The position numbers were made by a program, and so were the translations under genes. A stretch of DNA of 64,000 bases from JAGNRR01 sp965230665 (GTDB lineage Bacteria; Bacteroidota; Bacteroidia; Chitinophagales; Chitinophagaceae): contig CBDDLM010000004.1 of assembly GCA_965230665.1 (NCBI GenBank), forward strand, positions 2,976,001 through 3,040,000, read 5' to 3'. Below the pieces are notes generated by a model. That model worked only from the letters and a program-made list of their open reading frames with translations, searched no databases and was not told where the DNA came from. Positions 9,782-18,828 of this stretch are shown one piece after another. The first letter of the stretch is position 1; each line of letters starts with the position of its first letter.

Positions 9782-10507
9782 TCAATTTGTAATGCTATAA
9801 GAATTGTCTTGAAATAGTTCAAAGCTTATACCAGCTCTAAAAAAACTTAAGTTTAATGTTGGGCCAGATAAGAACAGGCCAATTTTATCACTTAGTCCAA
9901 ATCTAATATCTAATAGACAGCCGTTTAAAACAGGGAAGCCGTCAATCGCTTCTGGGTTCCATGTAGGAAATCTCATAAAAACGATCCTCATATCAGAACC
10001 TGCTAATTGATAATTACCAGAGTTGGAATTGCCAAAGGTGTCGACAGTTGCATCCATCTGGTCGTGTGATGATTTATATGAAATTAACGAAAAATCTACA
10101 CCTATGTTTGAAGAAATTGAGAATCTATTTTTATTTAACCAGTTCCAATGGAATCTAAGAGGGAACGACGCAAATGTTCGACTTTCTTTTACATTTGCAA
10201 TTACGCTACCACCTCCTAAAATGTTCAAAGTTTGTTTGTATTTTGATCGTGTTTGATATGCCTGTGCTGCAACACCTACTGAAAATCTCTTTGATAGGGC
10301 GTAATTGAGACCAACATAGTAAACACCAAAACAATTCGTCCTACTTTCGGTACGCCAAGGATTGGTGTCGTAACCTACACATTTATAGTTTGCCTCCCTA
10401 AATCCATAACCGACTAAAAGCGTGAGGTCTTTTTTATTGATCATGTTTTGTGCATAGGTATTTTGAATACCAACAAAAAGCAGAAAAATAAATATAAACG
10501 CCTTCAT
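9782..10507 (-). CDS. Exported protein of unknown function, possible outer-membrane barrel
   Basis: 241 residues from the ATG at 10507; the longer reading from 10525 puts six residues ahead of the signal peptide. The signal peptide (about 1-20, ending TYAQ) is followed by alternating hydrophobic/polar strands (LTLLVGYGF, FGVYYVGLNYAL, FSVGVAAQAY, ASFPLRFHW, FSISSNIGVDFSL, LDIRFGLSDKIGLFLSG, AGISFELFQ). That pattern suits a small 8-12-strand beta-barrel of the outer membrane. The C-terminus (SYSITN) lacks the aromatic end residue typical of Bam substrates, so a periplasmic beta protein is also possible. It lies 54 bp downstream of the next gene's start region on the same side and has its own TACCTTTA element 5 bases before the ATG. 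Function not recognised. Confidence 0.65.
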   Translation of the reverse strand: MKAFIFIFLLFVGIQNTYAQNMINKKDLTLLVGYGFREANYKCVGYDTNPWRTESRTNCFGVYYVGLNYALSKRFSVGVAAQAYQTRSKYKQTLNILGGGSVIANVKESRTFASFPLRFHWNWLNKNRFSISSNIGVDFSLISYKSSHDQMDATVDTFGNSNSGNYQLAGSDMRIVFMRFPTWNPEAIDGFPVLNGCLLDIRFGLSDKIGLFLSGPTLNLSFFRAGISFELFQDNSYSITN

Positions 10508-10663
10508 CTCTCTAAAGGTAAACAACGTTGTAAATAAATCCCAATATAATGTTTCAAATAGTCTGTAGGATGATTGAACTGAAAATCATCTGATATCCTC
10601 TCCATATTTAAGTTATAGTATAAGCCTTGCTTTAACCAAGATAAAGAACGAACAGGTTTGTTT

Positions 10664-13663
10664 TTATCTATTTAGTATAATCCGTTCTGTTATAGGCTTA
10701 GATAAGATGTCTCCCACCAATTTTACAAAGTAAATTCCAGATGGCTGGTTTTCTAAGGTCACTCTTTGATGGTAGTTGCCTTGTACGGTATTCGTTTGAT
10801 TTTGATAAATCACAGCTCCCAATTGATTGTACACTTCCATGTTAATAGTACCGCTAGGTAACCCTTTAAGAGATACTGTGAAGCTTTTGTCAGTAGGATT
10901 GGGGTAGAGTTTATACTCGTATTGCTCTTTGAGTTGTTCATTAAGATTCAATCCTGAATGTGCCACTTTTATCGTATCGTCAATCGTGCCATCTTGCAAA
11001 GAGTCAACCAATATAATTACTTCTTTACCATTGACGGAAGGTTGTAATCGAATAATATGGTTTGTTTTCGGATGTATATCAATCGACTTAGTGTCCCAAG
11101 TAAAATATTTATTAGCAGATAGGTAGCGCACATAGAGGTTGTATTGATTATTGGCATTTTTACCATTACTCAGCTTGAAATTATATTGGTCCATAGCTTC
11201 ATAACGAACGGTATCATTTTGTTCTATTTTAAAACTGTCAATAGAAACAAATGATTCTTCATTATTATTCGGTCCATAAATAGCACCAAGTTTTACATAC
11301 TTACTTTGTGCATCAGGAGATTCGACTTTTAATATTTCATTGTCTTGAATTAATACATCTGTTTCTCCTATCAAAGCATTGGTTCGGCCATATAGCATCT
11401 CTCCATTGGGGTAGGAGTAGAGCCAATTGACTATGCTGTCACAGCCTCCATATAGACTAGACCGTACAACGGTATTCCCATTAAAAACAATGGCATCGGC
11501 TAGCGTATCTTCATTGTAGTCGTAATGCAATGATGCTCCTGATAGTTGATTAGTAGTGGTGTTACCAATAACTTGATAAAAGTTGGACGGATTGCCTACT
11601 TCTTCGATTTTGAAATCGCACGTTTTTTTTACAAAAAATACTCGTTCGTTATTTATGGTTTTGTTGGAACTATTGCTGGCTGCACTTGGGTCATTCTTAA
11701 AAGAAAGAACGGCTTCATTGGCTAAATCAATTTCATGCAAATTGCCATCGATGCCCAAAGCTAGGATCTCCAAACTGTCTGGTGTAGGACTGCTGAAGTA
11801 TTCCTTAACAGTAGGTAGTATGCTCTGGTTCGGTTGAATAACTAAGGTTGTCCAAGTATTGTCATAGTTTGGGTTCATCATATAAAGAGTATCTCTAGAA
11901 TTCTTTAAAAGAAATTCACGTGTAGCCTTAATGGGAACTGTAGCATGCAGGCCATCTTTATAACTTATAGATAGTATTCTGGCCGAGTCAATACTATAAA
12001 GGTTTTTAGCGATCTCATGAAAAGAGTTCTTATTAAAAGGGAGGCGATCGTAAATTGAGAGATTATTGAACTTAACAAATTCATTTTTGTATTTTTTTAA
12101 TCTGGGGTCATACTGATATTGTTGGGCAGCCGTCATTGCTTCTAGCGATGCTAGGGCGACATTGTTATACGAAGGGCCTACGTAATCGTTTATAGTAACG
12201 GCAGGGTATAGGTTTGAGAAGCGGTTGGTTAGAACTGTTTTATCTTTTAAATGCTGTAGAAAGAAAGCGGATATGCCATAGCAAGAACCCTTAAAGTCTG
12301 AAGTTGATTTATTATACCATTTAGCCAAAGCTGAAAAGGTATATAATTTACCACTGGGAGTGGTGATGTAGCAATCGTTTTCATCTTGTGACCACACATG
12401 TGCGCGCCAAGAAGGGTAAATCTGAGCTCGCTCCGCTTCCCAAAGTGGGCTTCCTTGAAATAAATTGCTAATATATTTAAATGCGAAAAGAGGTATTAAA
12501 TCATTAAACATGTTATGGTTCGTGTTCAACCAAATATCATTCTGCTTATAGTCATAAGCTAGCGGGTGATTATTTGTTATTTTGTAGTCGAAGTAAGCCG
12601 CGTTGTTTACGATTTTGTATTGATTATTTGTGTTAGCTAATACTCCTGGGATTTCAGGTGTGCTTTGGTCCGAAAATGCAAAAAATCCAACGACTTCAGT
12701 ATTGGTTACCTTATAGTATCCAACAATATCGTTTTTGTTGTTGATACCACTTATGGTAGAACCTAATGGTGTTTTATTCGTGTCTGCACCAAAAATGAAA
12801 TTTGCATCTGTCTCATAAGTAATAGAGCTTAAATTACTAAGATCAACCTTTGCAAGCCCACCCTGCATAACATAATTGTTGTCGCGATAATTGACCGTTA
12901 CATAACCAGCATCGTTTATGTCAGTAAGTATCGTTCTTGGAAAACCTACAGAGAGTGGATTTTTATGTGGGTAGTTATAGTAAAACTGAAGATTCGTATT
13001 GTCCCATAAAATGGGTATATAGGCAGCACCATCTAGATAATATCCTGTCATCAGGTCATTGTCATTAATACCATAGCCATAGGTGTTGTATTGGACAACT
13101 GGATTAGGTGGAGTTGCAAATTGCACTCGTTGTGTACTCTGATTAGTAAAAGGAGGTGAGCTTTCTTGACAATGAAGCCAGTGCGTAGTACCCGTTCTTA
13201 CAGAACCTACTGTAAAATCATTATTGTTCATTTTTCGTGGGTATTGATTCTGCGCATTGGTAGCATACCAGGTCTGGATTTGCATATTTTGAAAAGAGCT
13301 ATTCACGAAACTGCCCGTAATGACTTCGGAATTTGGAGAAGAATTGTAAACTCGGCCTAGTACTTCACCGGTATTACTTATACCTAATATTTCTGTATGA
13401 GTATAGCCTGTTTGCTGGTAGGTTGTAAATTTATCTTTCTTGTATTCGTAGATAAAGCCCACGTATGAACCGCTGCCATTTTTATAGTATCCTGCTACCA
13501 AGCCATTATCATTCAAGTCAGACAAATAGGTTTCAGAAGCGGTAAACGAGGCATCGGAATAACGAACTGTATCCCAAAAGGTGTAATTTACTAAAGGGTT
13601 TTGGGCTATAGTTTCAAAGCATAAAGCACATAACAGAAATAGAAGGTATAGTGTCTTCTTCAT
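10664..13663 (-). CDS. Large T9SS type A cargo with HAF-like repeats
   Basis: A 999-residue exported protein with a signal peptide (about 1-20, ending TIAQ). The N-terminal third has repeated motifs of the type DLNDNGLVAGYYKN, GISNTGEVLGRV, GINDNDLMTGYY and INNKNDIVGYY. These resemble the HAF extracellular repeats found in secreted bacterial proteins. The centre (~340-880) has no family I recognise; it mentions repeated YxxxNP and aromatic-rich segments without a catalytic motif. The last ~80 residues are a type A sorting domain (LYPNPTDKSFTVSL, SGIYFVKLVG, ending ILNR). The upstream region holds a hairpin-forming inverted repeat (13738-13778). Secretion is well supported; function is unknown. 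Confidence 0.8.
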   Translation of the reverse strand: MKKTLYLLFLLCALCFETIAQNPLVNYTFWDTVRYSDASFTASETYLSDLNDNGLVAGYYKNGSGSYVGFIYEYKKDKFTTYQQTGYTHTEILGISNTGEVLGRVYNSSPNSEVITGSFVNSSFQNMQIQTWYATNAQNQYPRKMNNNDFTVGSVRTGTTHWLHCQESSPPFTNQSTQRVQFATPPNPVVQYNTYGYGINDNDLMTGYYLDGAAYIPILWDNTNLQFYYNYPHKNPLSVGFPRTILTDINDAGYVTVNYRDNNYVMQGGLAKVDLSNLSSITYETDANFIFGADTNKTPLGSTISGINNKNDIVGYYKVTNTEVVGFFAFSDQSTPEIPGVLANTNNQYKIVNNAAYFDYKITNNHPLAYDYKQNDIWLNTNHNMFNDLIPLFAFKYISNLFQGSPLWEAERAQIYPSWRAHVWSQDENDCYITTPSGKLYTFSALAKWYNKSTSDFKGSCYGISAFFLQHLKDKTVLTNRFSNLYPAVTINDYVGPSYNNVALASLEAMTAAQQYQYDPRLKKYKNEFVKFNNLSIYDRLPFNKNSFHEIAKNLYSIDSARILSISYKDGLHATVPIKATREFLLKNSRDTLYMMNPNYDNTWTTLVIQPNQSILPTVKEYFSSPTPDSLEILALGIDGNLHEIDLANEAVLSFKNDPSAASNSSNKTINNERVFFVKKTCDFKIEEVGNPSNFYQVIGNTTTNQLSGASLHYDYNEDTLADAIVFNGNTVVRSSLYGGCDSIVNWLYSYPNGEMLYGRTNALIGETDVLIQDNEILKVESPDAQSKYVKLGAIYGPNNNEESFVSIDSFKIEQNDTVRYEAMDQYNFKLSNGKNANNQYNLYVRYLSANKYFTWDTKSIDIHPKTNHIIRLQPSVNGKEVIILVDSLQDGTIDDTIKVAHSGLNLNEQLKEQYEYKLYPNPTDKSFTVSLKGLPSGTINMEVYNQLGAVIYQNQTNTVQGNYHQRVTLENQPSGIYFVKLVGDILSKPITERIILNR

Positions 13664-13929
13664 AAGGGTTCAATTAAGTTGGTTTAGTCGTTCGTAAGTT
13701 AATAATTTTTTTCAACTTTTCTAAATGTCTTCTATATCAAAGCACTCTTATGCTTAAATCATTATAAGCACTGCTTTGATCAACTACCTGACTAGACTCT
13801 CAGGAATGGAAATAATAAGATCTAGTTGAGAAGGATATGTAAGGTATATTAAGCTATTGCGGTTTTAATCTTTTAAAAAAGGGTAGTTCCTATATGAATA
13901 GGATAAATACTTGTCTATTTGAGGGGAGG
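13664..13929. other. Intergenic region upstream of the HAF-like gene
   Basis: No gene seen. It contains an interrupted inverted repeat, CAAAGCA (13738-13744) facing TGCTTTG (13772-13778), with inner arms CTTAT/ATAAG. No clear TAnnTTTG element is visible for the minus-strand gene starting at 13663. Confidence 0.5.
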
Positions 13930-13960
13930 AAAAAAAGAGGCCACCCTTATGGATAGCCTC
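13930..13960 (-). terminator. Rho-independent terminator of the Cys/His-rich gene
   Basis: On the minus strand a 10-bp stem (GAGGCTATCC with GGGTGGCCTC, including two G-U pairs) closes a 4-base loop and runs into seven T residues. It lies 27 bp past the stop at 13987. Confidence 0.85.
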
Positions 13961-13986
13961 AATTTATCTATGTGCTCAACAGTAGG

Positions 13987-16905
13987 TTATTCCTGTTTTA
14001 CAATCTTATAGTTCTTCTCGTTATTGATTCGTAGCAGATAGATACCCGAAGGAAGTTTGCTGACATCTAACCTATGTAAGATCAGATTGTCTTTTTCTTC
14101 TCGGATAATGGTCTTACCAGTTATATCTGTAAGTACAACACTTCTGATTCGAGATGCAACGCTTTGACTCTTGATGTTAATCAAATGGTCCACTGGGTTC
14201 GGATAAATTAAGAATTGTTGATCCGTTGATAAGCCTTCTAAGCCACTTGTATTCTGGTTGCTTAATCGTTTACCTAAAGTATGTTTGGTATCGGGTAGTT
14301 TGATGGTATCGTGAGGTTGAATACCACAGTAGGGGACTGTTAAACAAACCGTATCGGTATAACATATTGAATCACAAGGGTGCCCATTACTGTAATACAT
14401 ATGCACAGTATTGGTAAAGCAATAGGTAGAACCAGAGGCAATACTGTTTGGTATCACATGAGAAATCCAAGGACTCGTATTGCCTAATAATACTGGTGGA
14501 CTAAAGAAACCAAAGAAGTAATCTGCTGGCGTTCCATTTACAGTAAAGCTTTCGTATGCATCGAGTTGTGCATAGAAGTTATTTTTCAACTTATAGGTCA
14601 GCACACGTTGTCCATTGATGCAGCGAATACTCGCATCCACAATATCGGCGCAATCATCTTCGCAATCAGGAATCGTTAAGCATAGAGGTGTTGGATCTAT
14701 GCAGCAGTTTAGGAATTGCCCTTGCGAATTATAATAGGTAAAACTCTTAAGGTCTATGCAAAGATCTTGTCCTTTGTAAATGCCTCCATCAATTTGGAAT
14801 CTGAAAGTACAAGCCGTTCCGTTTGGTGGGATTGGGCTAGTCGTTTCAAAAACCATCATACCACTATTGTAAATTAGATTAGCATCACTGGGCGAAGTAA
14901 GATTTGTAACACTTACACCGGCTGGCATGGTAATTCCAAAGAAACTTCTGTTCTGACTAGTAAGATTAGTTAAACAAAATTCTACAACAGGTTTGCCCGT
15001 TACGGGGTCGCAGTATATTTTCTCATGTACTGGTTGTACACACTCATGGCAACCTTCAACAAAAAATGAAAGTCCACAAGGTGGGCAAACAACATCACCG
15101 CATGTTGGAGTAACCGTTATGGTATGAATACCGCAATCATTTGTATTTGGTGTAACAGATATCAGTAGTCCATTTCCCGATGGAGTGACCGTAACTGTAC
15201 CATTTATATCATGTTGGACCTGATAGGTTGGACTACATGATTTACTGGTTGGGTTGCAGTTGTAATTATAGTAGAACTGATATGTATGTCCAGCCTCAAA
15301 GGATTGTGCAATACCTATATTACAAGGGTAGCTACCAATGAGTATTGATTGCATCGGAGTTAACTCTGATATAATTGTTTTGGACCAGCTACCGCAATCG
15401 CAATTATCACAAGGGTTGGTCGTATAATCATTATTGAGTCCAGGGTTTGTATGAGTTGTTGTCCTAGTAAGCGTATCGCCACTCAGGTTAAAGTCTGCAT
15501 CGATTTGAAAATCGAACCCTCCAGTTAGTGCTCCAAAGTCAGATGGAGTAACAGTAAAACAAATCGTTTGATTTATTAGATCAATTGTAGCGCCAGTTAA
15601 TGTTATTCCCGTTGAAACACCGTTTTGAAGAATCGTCAACACAGGGGAAGAAGGTATGAGGGTACCTGTGACGCCATTTATTTGAGGTGGAATATAGCTG
15701 GCGCATACCTGCATTGTTTTATCACAGGTATCCGTTGGGTCAAGGGTTAACCAACCCCAAGCATTATTGTTCGGTCCGCAATTTATGCAAATATCATCTA
15801 CATAAGCATAAGCGTTGTGGCCCCCAGCAGCACAATCTGCCAAGAAAATCTGTAAGGTATAGGTTTGTCCTGCTCCTGGCGGGAACGTGAGTTGATCACA
15901 AATCCAATCGCTATATACGATAGCGCCAAAATTAGAATTGACATTACAAAGGTGACCGATTTCTGTATTAAAGAATACATTACTAGAATCAGCAATTCTG
16001 CAAATTCTGCCGGGAAGTTCATTACCACTAGCATCTAAAAGTCGTGCTACAAAGAAGGGTTGAGCATTTGTATGATTTGGATCTTCCATAACTAATGCGT
16101 ACGATAAGCTGACACTAGTTTGAAGATTACTTGTTGTTGTAAAGGTGCGTTGGATCCCATCAACAACTCGGTCACCTCCGCAGTTACCCCACATACCTGG
16201 TGTAACACTATTGGTAGGACCATTAATGCGTACTGCTGTTGCTGATCCGTTATTAGTTTGCATTAAAGTTATACCAGCACTGTTAAGGATAGGGTCTGGA
16301 ATATTAGAGGTTAATTCAATTTGATTCGGTCTTGGAAGTGCTACAGGAACCATTCCAGCAGGTAGGCCACTTGCAGGAATATAATTGCAGTTACCGGACG
16401 TATAATTTCCTGTATTATTTGCACTGCTATTGGTTAAACCAGTATAGTTGGTAAAGCCTTGTTCAAAATTCCCATTGGGGCATTGAAGAGCTGGAATGGC
16501 AATTGTTTTGTTTAAAGTGGATTGTTCTTCTATAGTTTGTTTAACGGGCTCATACAAGTCTGCAGCCTCCGGGTGTTGCTTGAAGTACTGAACGCGATAA
16601 TAGTGCTTCTTATAATTTAGCAAAGCTTGTGCCTTTTGCTCATTAGTAAGCGGAATTTTATGATCTACTTCGTGATGTGCTTTATGTGCTTCATGTGTTT
16701 CATTCGTTGTTGCTTGAAATGTTTGTAACGCACTGGCTGGGAAAGGTTTTTGTATTTCGGCAGTTATAAAGGCATTGATTTTTGCTTCTTCATACTGAAT
16801 AGCCGCTTTACGTTTTTGGAAATCTTGTGCTGACTCTTGAGCACGTAAACTCATTGGTTCAAAGAAACTGGCAAATAATACCAGTAATATTAATAGTTTT
16901 TTCAT
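13987..16905 (-). CDS. Large Cys-rich T9SS type A cargo with His-rich N-terminal segment
   Basis: A 972-residue exported protein. After the signal peptide (about 1-22, ending LRAQ) comes a charged helical segment, then a His/Glu cluster around 70-85 (ETHEAHKAHHEVDHK) that could bind metal. Residues ~140-380 begin CPNGNFEQGF and include AYVDDICINCGP, which resembles carbohydrate-binding or jelly-roll modules of Bacteroidota surface proteins. The region ~380-880 holds many paired Cys motifs (CDNCDCG, CPPCG, GCHEC, CEDDCAD, HPCDSICY) and reads as several disulfide-stabilised beta domains. The end is a type A sorting domain (IYPNPVDHL, SGIYLLRI, ending VKQE). No enzyme motif was recognised. A strong terminator follows. 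Function unknown. Confidence 0.8.
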   Translation of the reverse strand: MKKLLILLVLFASFFEPMSLRAQESAQDFQKRKAAIQYEEAKINAFITAEIQKPFPASALQTFQATTNETHEAHKAHHEVDHKIPLTNEQKAQALLNYKKHYYRVQYFKQHPEAADLYEPVKQTIEEQSTLNKTIAIPALQCPNGNFEQGFTNYTGLTNSSANNTGNYTSGNCNYIPASGLPAGMVPVALPRPNQIELTSNIPDPILNSAGITLMQTNNGSATAVRINGPTNSVTPGMWGNCGGDRVVDGIQRTFTTTSNLQTSVSLSYALVMEDPNHTNAQPFFVARLLDASGNELPGRICRIADSSNVFFNTEIGHLCNVNSNFGAIVYSDWICDQLTFPPGAGQTYTLQIFLADCAAGGHNAYAYVDDICINCGPNNNAWGWLTLDPTDTCDKTMQVCASYIPPQINGVTGTLIPSSPVLTILQNGVSTGITLTGATIDLINQTICFTVTPSDFGALTGGFDFQIDADFNLSGDTLTRTTTHTNPGLNNDYTTNPCDNCDCGSWSKTIISELTPMQSILIGSYPCNIGIAQSFEAGHTYQFYYNYNCNPTSKSCSPTYQVQHDINGTVTVTPSGNGLLISVTPNTNDCGIHTITVTPTCGDVVCPPCGLSFFVEGCHECVQPVHEKIYCDPVTGKPVVEFCLTNLTSQNRSFFGITMPAGVSVTNLTSPSDANLIYNSGMMVFETTSPIPPNGTACTFRFQIDGGIYKGQDLCIDLKSFTYYNSQGQFLNCCIDPTPLCLTIPDCEDDCADIVDASIRCINGQRVLTYKLKNNFYAQLDAYESFTVNGTPADYFFGFFSPPVLLGNTSPWISHVIPNSIASGSTYCFTNTVHMYYSNGHPCDSICYTDTVCLTVPYCGIQPHDTIKLPDTKHTLGKRLSNQNTSGLEGLSTDQQFLIYPNPVDHLINIKSQSVASRIRSVVLTDITGKTIIREEKDNLILHRLDVSKLPSGIYLLRINNEKNYKIVKQE

Positions 16906-17281
16906 TAGTTGGTTTTTATGTTTTTCCTACTCTTTTTAATAGAAAGGCTTTTCGGAATCACCTTGTTGGGGTTGTATTTGTTTAAATGTTTTTTGCTAAG
17001 TAAAACCTGTTGGATAAGTCATATGAGCGGGAAATAATTTAATAGATTGCATTGCTTGATTTGATAAGCACAAGGTATGTGTAAACAATCGTTTAAAAAA
17101 TAACACGTTTGTTCCAGAAGCGATTAAGAGATGGTGCTATTAAACGAATTAGCTTAGACAAAAAAACTTTAGGTTCTTCAAGGCACGTCAACCAAATGTG
17201 CACTGTTTTTTTAAGAAACAGGTTCTTGCGAGCCTCAAAGAAACTAGTAAAAGTTATTCAACGAATGGTGTTGAAATTAAA
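16906..17281. other. 376-bp intergenic region with no recognised gene
   Basis: Between the starts of the Cys-rich gene and the end of the TonB-domain gene. Short reading frames here are not protein-like. A weak CTGTTT...AAACAG hairpin with a T-run lies near 17203-17222. No RNA gene or promoter match seen. Confidence 0.5.
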
Positions 17282-18283
17282 TTACCTGTTGACAATGAAC
17301 TGAATTGGCAAAAGATAATGGCTATCAATAGCTTGCCCGTTCTTCTTTGCGGGAATCCATTTTGGCATTTTCTTTACGATGCGAACTGCTTCTTTATCAC
17401 AACCGAAGCCTAACCCACGTTTTATATTTATTTCAGATAATTCGCCATCTTTCTTTACGATAAACTCTAGGTAAACAACACCTCTAATTCCCTGTTCAAT
17501 AGCCAAAGGAGGGTAATGTAGATTTTTACTTATGTATTGTTGAAGAGCTTGTTGGCCACCCGTAAATGCAGCTTGTTGGTCGGCGGTTTCGAAGTTTTTT
17601 TTACGCGATTTTTTTGGCTGGGGTATTGCAAGCACGGGTGCTCGTTCTGAAATATACGGATCATCTGTTTCCCAAAGAGTATCTGTCTCTTGAGTACCAC
17701 CTGATGGAATATCTACCGTTGATTTCTGATTTGAGAACCTGTTTTGATTTTGTGTGGTCTTCTTTTTTCGAGGAGATTTTAGTTTAAACTTTGTTGTGAA
17801 GAGTTTCCATTCCTTCTGAGATTTGAATAGTGGTCCTATTGTTAACTTATAGGCATACTCATCGATGCTAAAATTGATGTGCCCCAGATATACTTTTGGA
17901 ATTTTCTTTCCTCTTTTATCAGATGATTCTAGTAAGATGTCCTTTTTGTTGTAGGCTACTTTTGACCAATCTATTCTTTTGTACATATTGTTGAAATAGG
18001 GTCGGTTGTATTTCTGTTGGCTATTAAAAGCCTTTCTGATGGACTCGCTACTTCTAAATTGGTCAAATTGTTTTTGTTCCTTTTCTGAGAGTTTTTTTCG
18101 TATGTTGTTGACCAGCCATTCGATATCTTCAGGTTGCGCTAGAGTTTTTTTTACGCCTTCGTAATTATTGTCCTTTAAGTCTTGAAAAATTCTATTGACA
18201 AAGTCTTTCGCGGCACGATCTTGAGCAGAACATCTGACTGAAAAAGTTATAAAGATTAGTGATACTATCCATAAATACTTCAT
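17282..18283 (-). CDS. Exported protein with TonB C-terminal domain
   Basis: A 333-residue protein. The N-terminus (MKYLWIVSLIFITFSVRCSAQ) reads as a cleavable signal peptide rather than the usual TonB membrane anchor. The Cys at 18 is not in a good lipobox. Residues ~20-170 are unassigned and Lys-rich, followed by a linker. The last ~90 residues (from YISKNLHYPPLAIEQ through VYLEFIVKKDGE and DKEAVRIVKKMPKWIPAKKNGQ to LPIQFIVNR) are a TonB_C domain, the part that contacts TonB boxes of outer-membrane receptors. With no visible anchor it cannot transduce energy alone, so it may be a periplasmic accessory or binding protein. It stands alone, with no exbBD nearby. Confidence 0.8.
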   Translation of the reverse strand: MKYLWIVSLIFITFSVRCSAQDRAAKDFVNRIFQDLKDNNYEGVKKTLAQPEDIEWLVNNIRKKLSEKEQKQFDQFRSSESIRKAFNSQQKYNRPYFNNMYKRIDWSKVAYNKKDILLESSDKRGKKIPKVYLGHINFSIDEYAYKLTIGPLFKSQKEWKLFTTKFKLKSPRKKKTTQNQNRFSNQKSTVDIPSGGTQETDTLWETDDPYISERAPVLAIPQPKKSRKKNFETADQQAAFTGGQQALQQYISKNLHYPPLAIEQGIRGVVYLEFIVKKDGELSEINIKRGLGFGCDKEAVRIVKKMPKWIPAKKNGQAIDSHYLLPIQFIVNR

Positions 18284-18389
18284 TCGATGAAATTACACTA
18301 TTGTGGTTGAACATATTTATAGAGGTGCTTAAAACTGCTAGGGTTTAATAAAAAATTGTAGTTGTGTAATGATTATCCTAGGTATGTTT

Positions 18390-18437
18390 CAGAATAAGAG
18401 GACTTGAACCGCTCCGGCTCAGCTAGACCCATTAGCT
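18390..18437 (-). other. Degenerate copy of tRNA-Pro 3' half
   Basis: On the minus strand an anticodon-arm-like hairpin, AGCTA-ATGGGTC-TAGCT (18421-18437), keeps GGG at the anticodon position. It is followed by a T-arm-like hairpin with loop TTCAAGT (18397-18413, one mismatch) and a 7-base acceptor-like end. Fourteen bases (18397-18410) are identical to the intact tRNA-Pro at 18732-18745. No D-arm or 5' acceptor strand is present, because the GIY-YIG stop codon lies there instead. Confidence 0.55.
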
Positions 18438-18443
18438 AAGAAG

Positions 18444-18686
18444 TTAATTGCTCTGATCTTGTAAGAATTTTTTGGCGTTCCTTTTTTTTATTTTTATTTC
18501 TAGCTTGAGAGCATCTGATTTTGACATGGGCTTACTTTCCCATATTCTTTCATAAGGAATATGAGGTCTAGTAGATTTTGTTTTACCATTATTGTGTTCT
18601 TGAAGTCGCCTTTCTAAATCTGTGCTAATGCCAGTGTAGTGCCTTCCATTCTTGAGACTTCTTAATATGTAAACTTGATAGCTCAT
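18444..18686 (-). CDS. Small GIY-YIG nuclease-family protein
   Basis: 80 residues from the ATG at 18686, which places the family N-terminus YQVYILRS at the start. A longer reading from 18707 would run into the tRNA terminator. The fold signature is present: VYIL followed by HYTGIS (the GIY and YIG strands), then DLERRLQEHNNG with the catalytic-type Arg, and the C-terminal KSDALKLEIKIKKR helix. This is the stand-alone UPF0213/YhbQ-like subgroup, whose cellular role is not settled. It sits between tRNA-Pro(GGG) and a partial copy of the same tRNA, which suggests it arrived at that tRNA as a cassette. No DNA-binding extension is present. Confidence 0.85.
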   Translation of the reverse strand: MSYQVYILRSLKNGRHYTGISTDLERRLQEHNNGKTKSTRPHIPYERIWESKPMSKSDALKLEIKIKKRNAKKFLQDQSN

Positions 18687-18689
18687 TAC

Positions 18690-18720
18690 AACAAAAGAAG
18701 CTGCCACAACGGGCAGCCTC
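18690..18720 (-). terminator. Terminator of tRNA-Pro
   Basis: On the minus strand a 9-bp stem (18697-18705 with 18712-18720, one G-U pair) and 6-base loop are followed by TTTTGTTGT. It begins 4 bases after the tRNA end and just precedes the GIY-YIG start codon. Confidence 0.8.
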
Positions 18721-18723
18721 TTG

Positions 18724-18797
18724 TCGGGATGAGAGGACTTGAACCTCCGACCACTCGCCCCCCAGACGAGTACTCTACCGGACTGAGCTACATCCCG
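18724..18797 (-). tRNA. tRNA-Pro (anticodon GGG)
   Basis: A 74-base cloverleaf on the minus strand: acceptor CGGGATG/CATCCCG, D-arm with AGCTCAGTCCGGTAGAG, anticodon arm CTCGT-CTGGGGG-GCGAG giving GGG, and T-loop TTCAAGT. The CCA end is not encoded (the genome reads CAA after the discriminator A). A TACATTTG promoter element lies 8 bases upstream. Confidence 0.95.
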
Positions 18798-18805
18798 AGA
18801 AGGTG

Positions 18806-18813
18806 CAAATGTA
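18806..18813 (-). promoter_or_regulatory. -7 promoter element of tRNA-Pro
   Basis: TACATTTG on the minus strand, an exact TAnnTTTG match, ends 8 bases before the tRNA 5' end. The identical octamer stands 9 bases before tRNA-Met. Confidence 0.6.
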
Positions 18814-18828
18814 AAGCCAAGACGGAAA

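Noticed and set aside
18390..18437. A functional second tRNA-Pro
   Set aside because: No D-arm and no 5' acceptor strand; the T-stem has a mismatch and position 37 is T.
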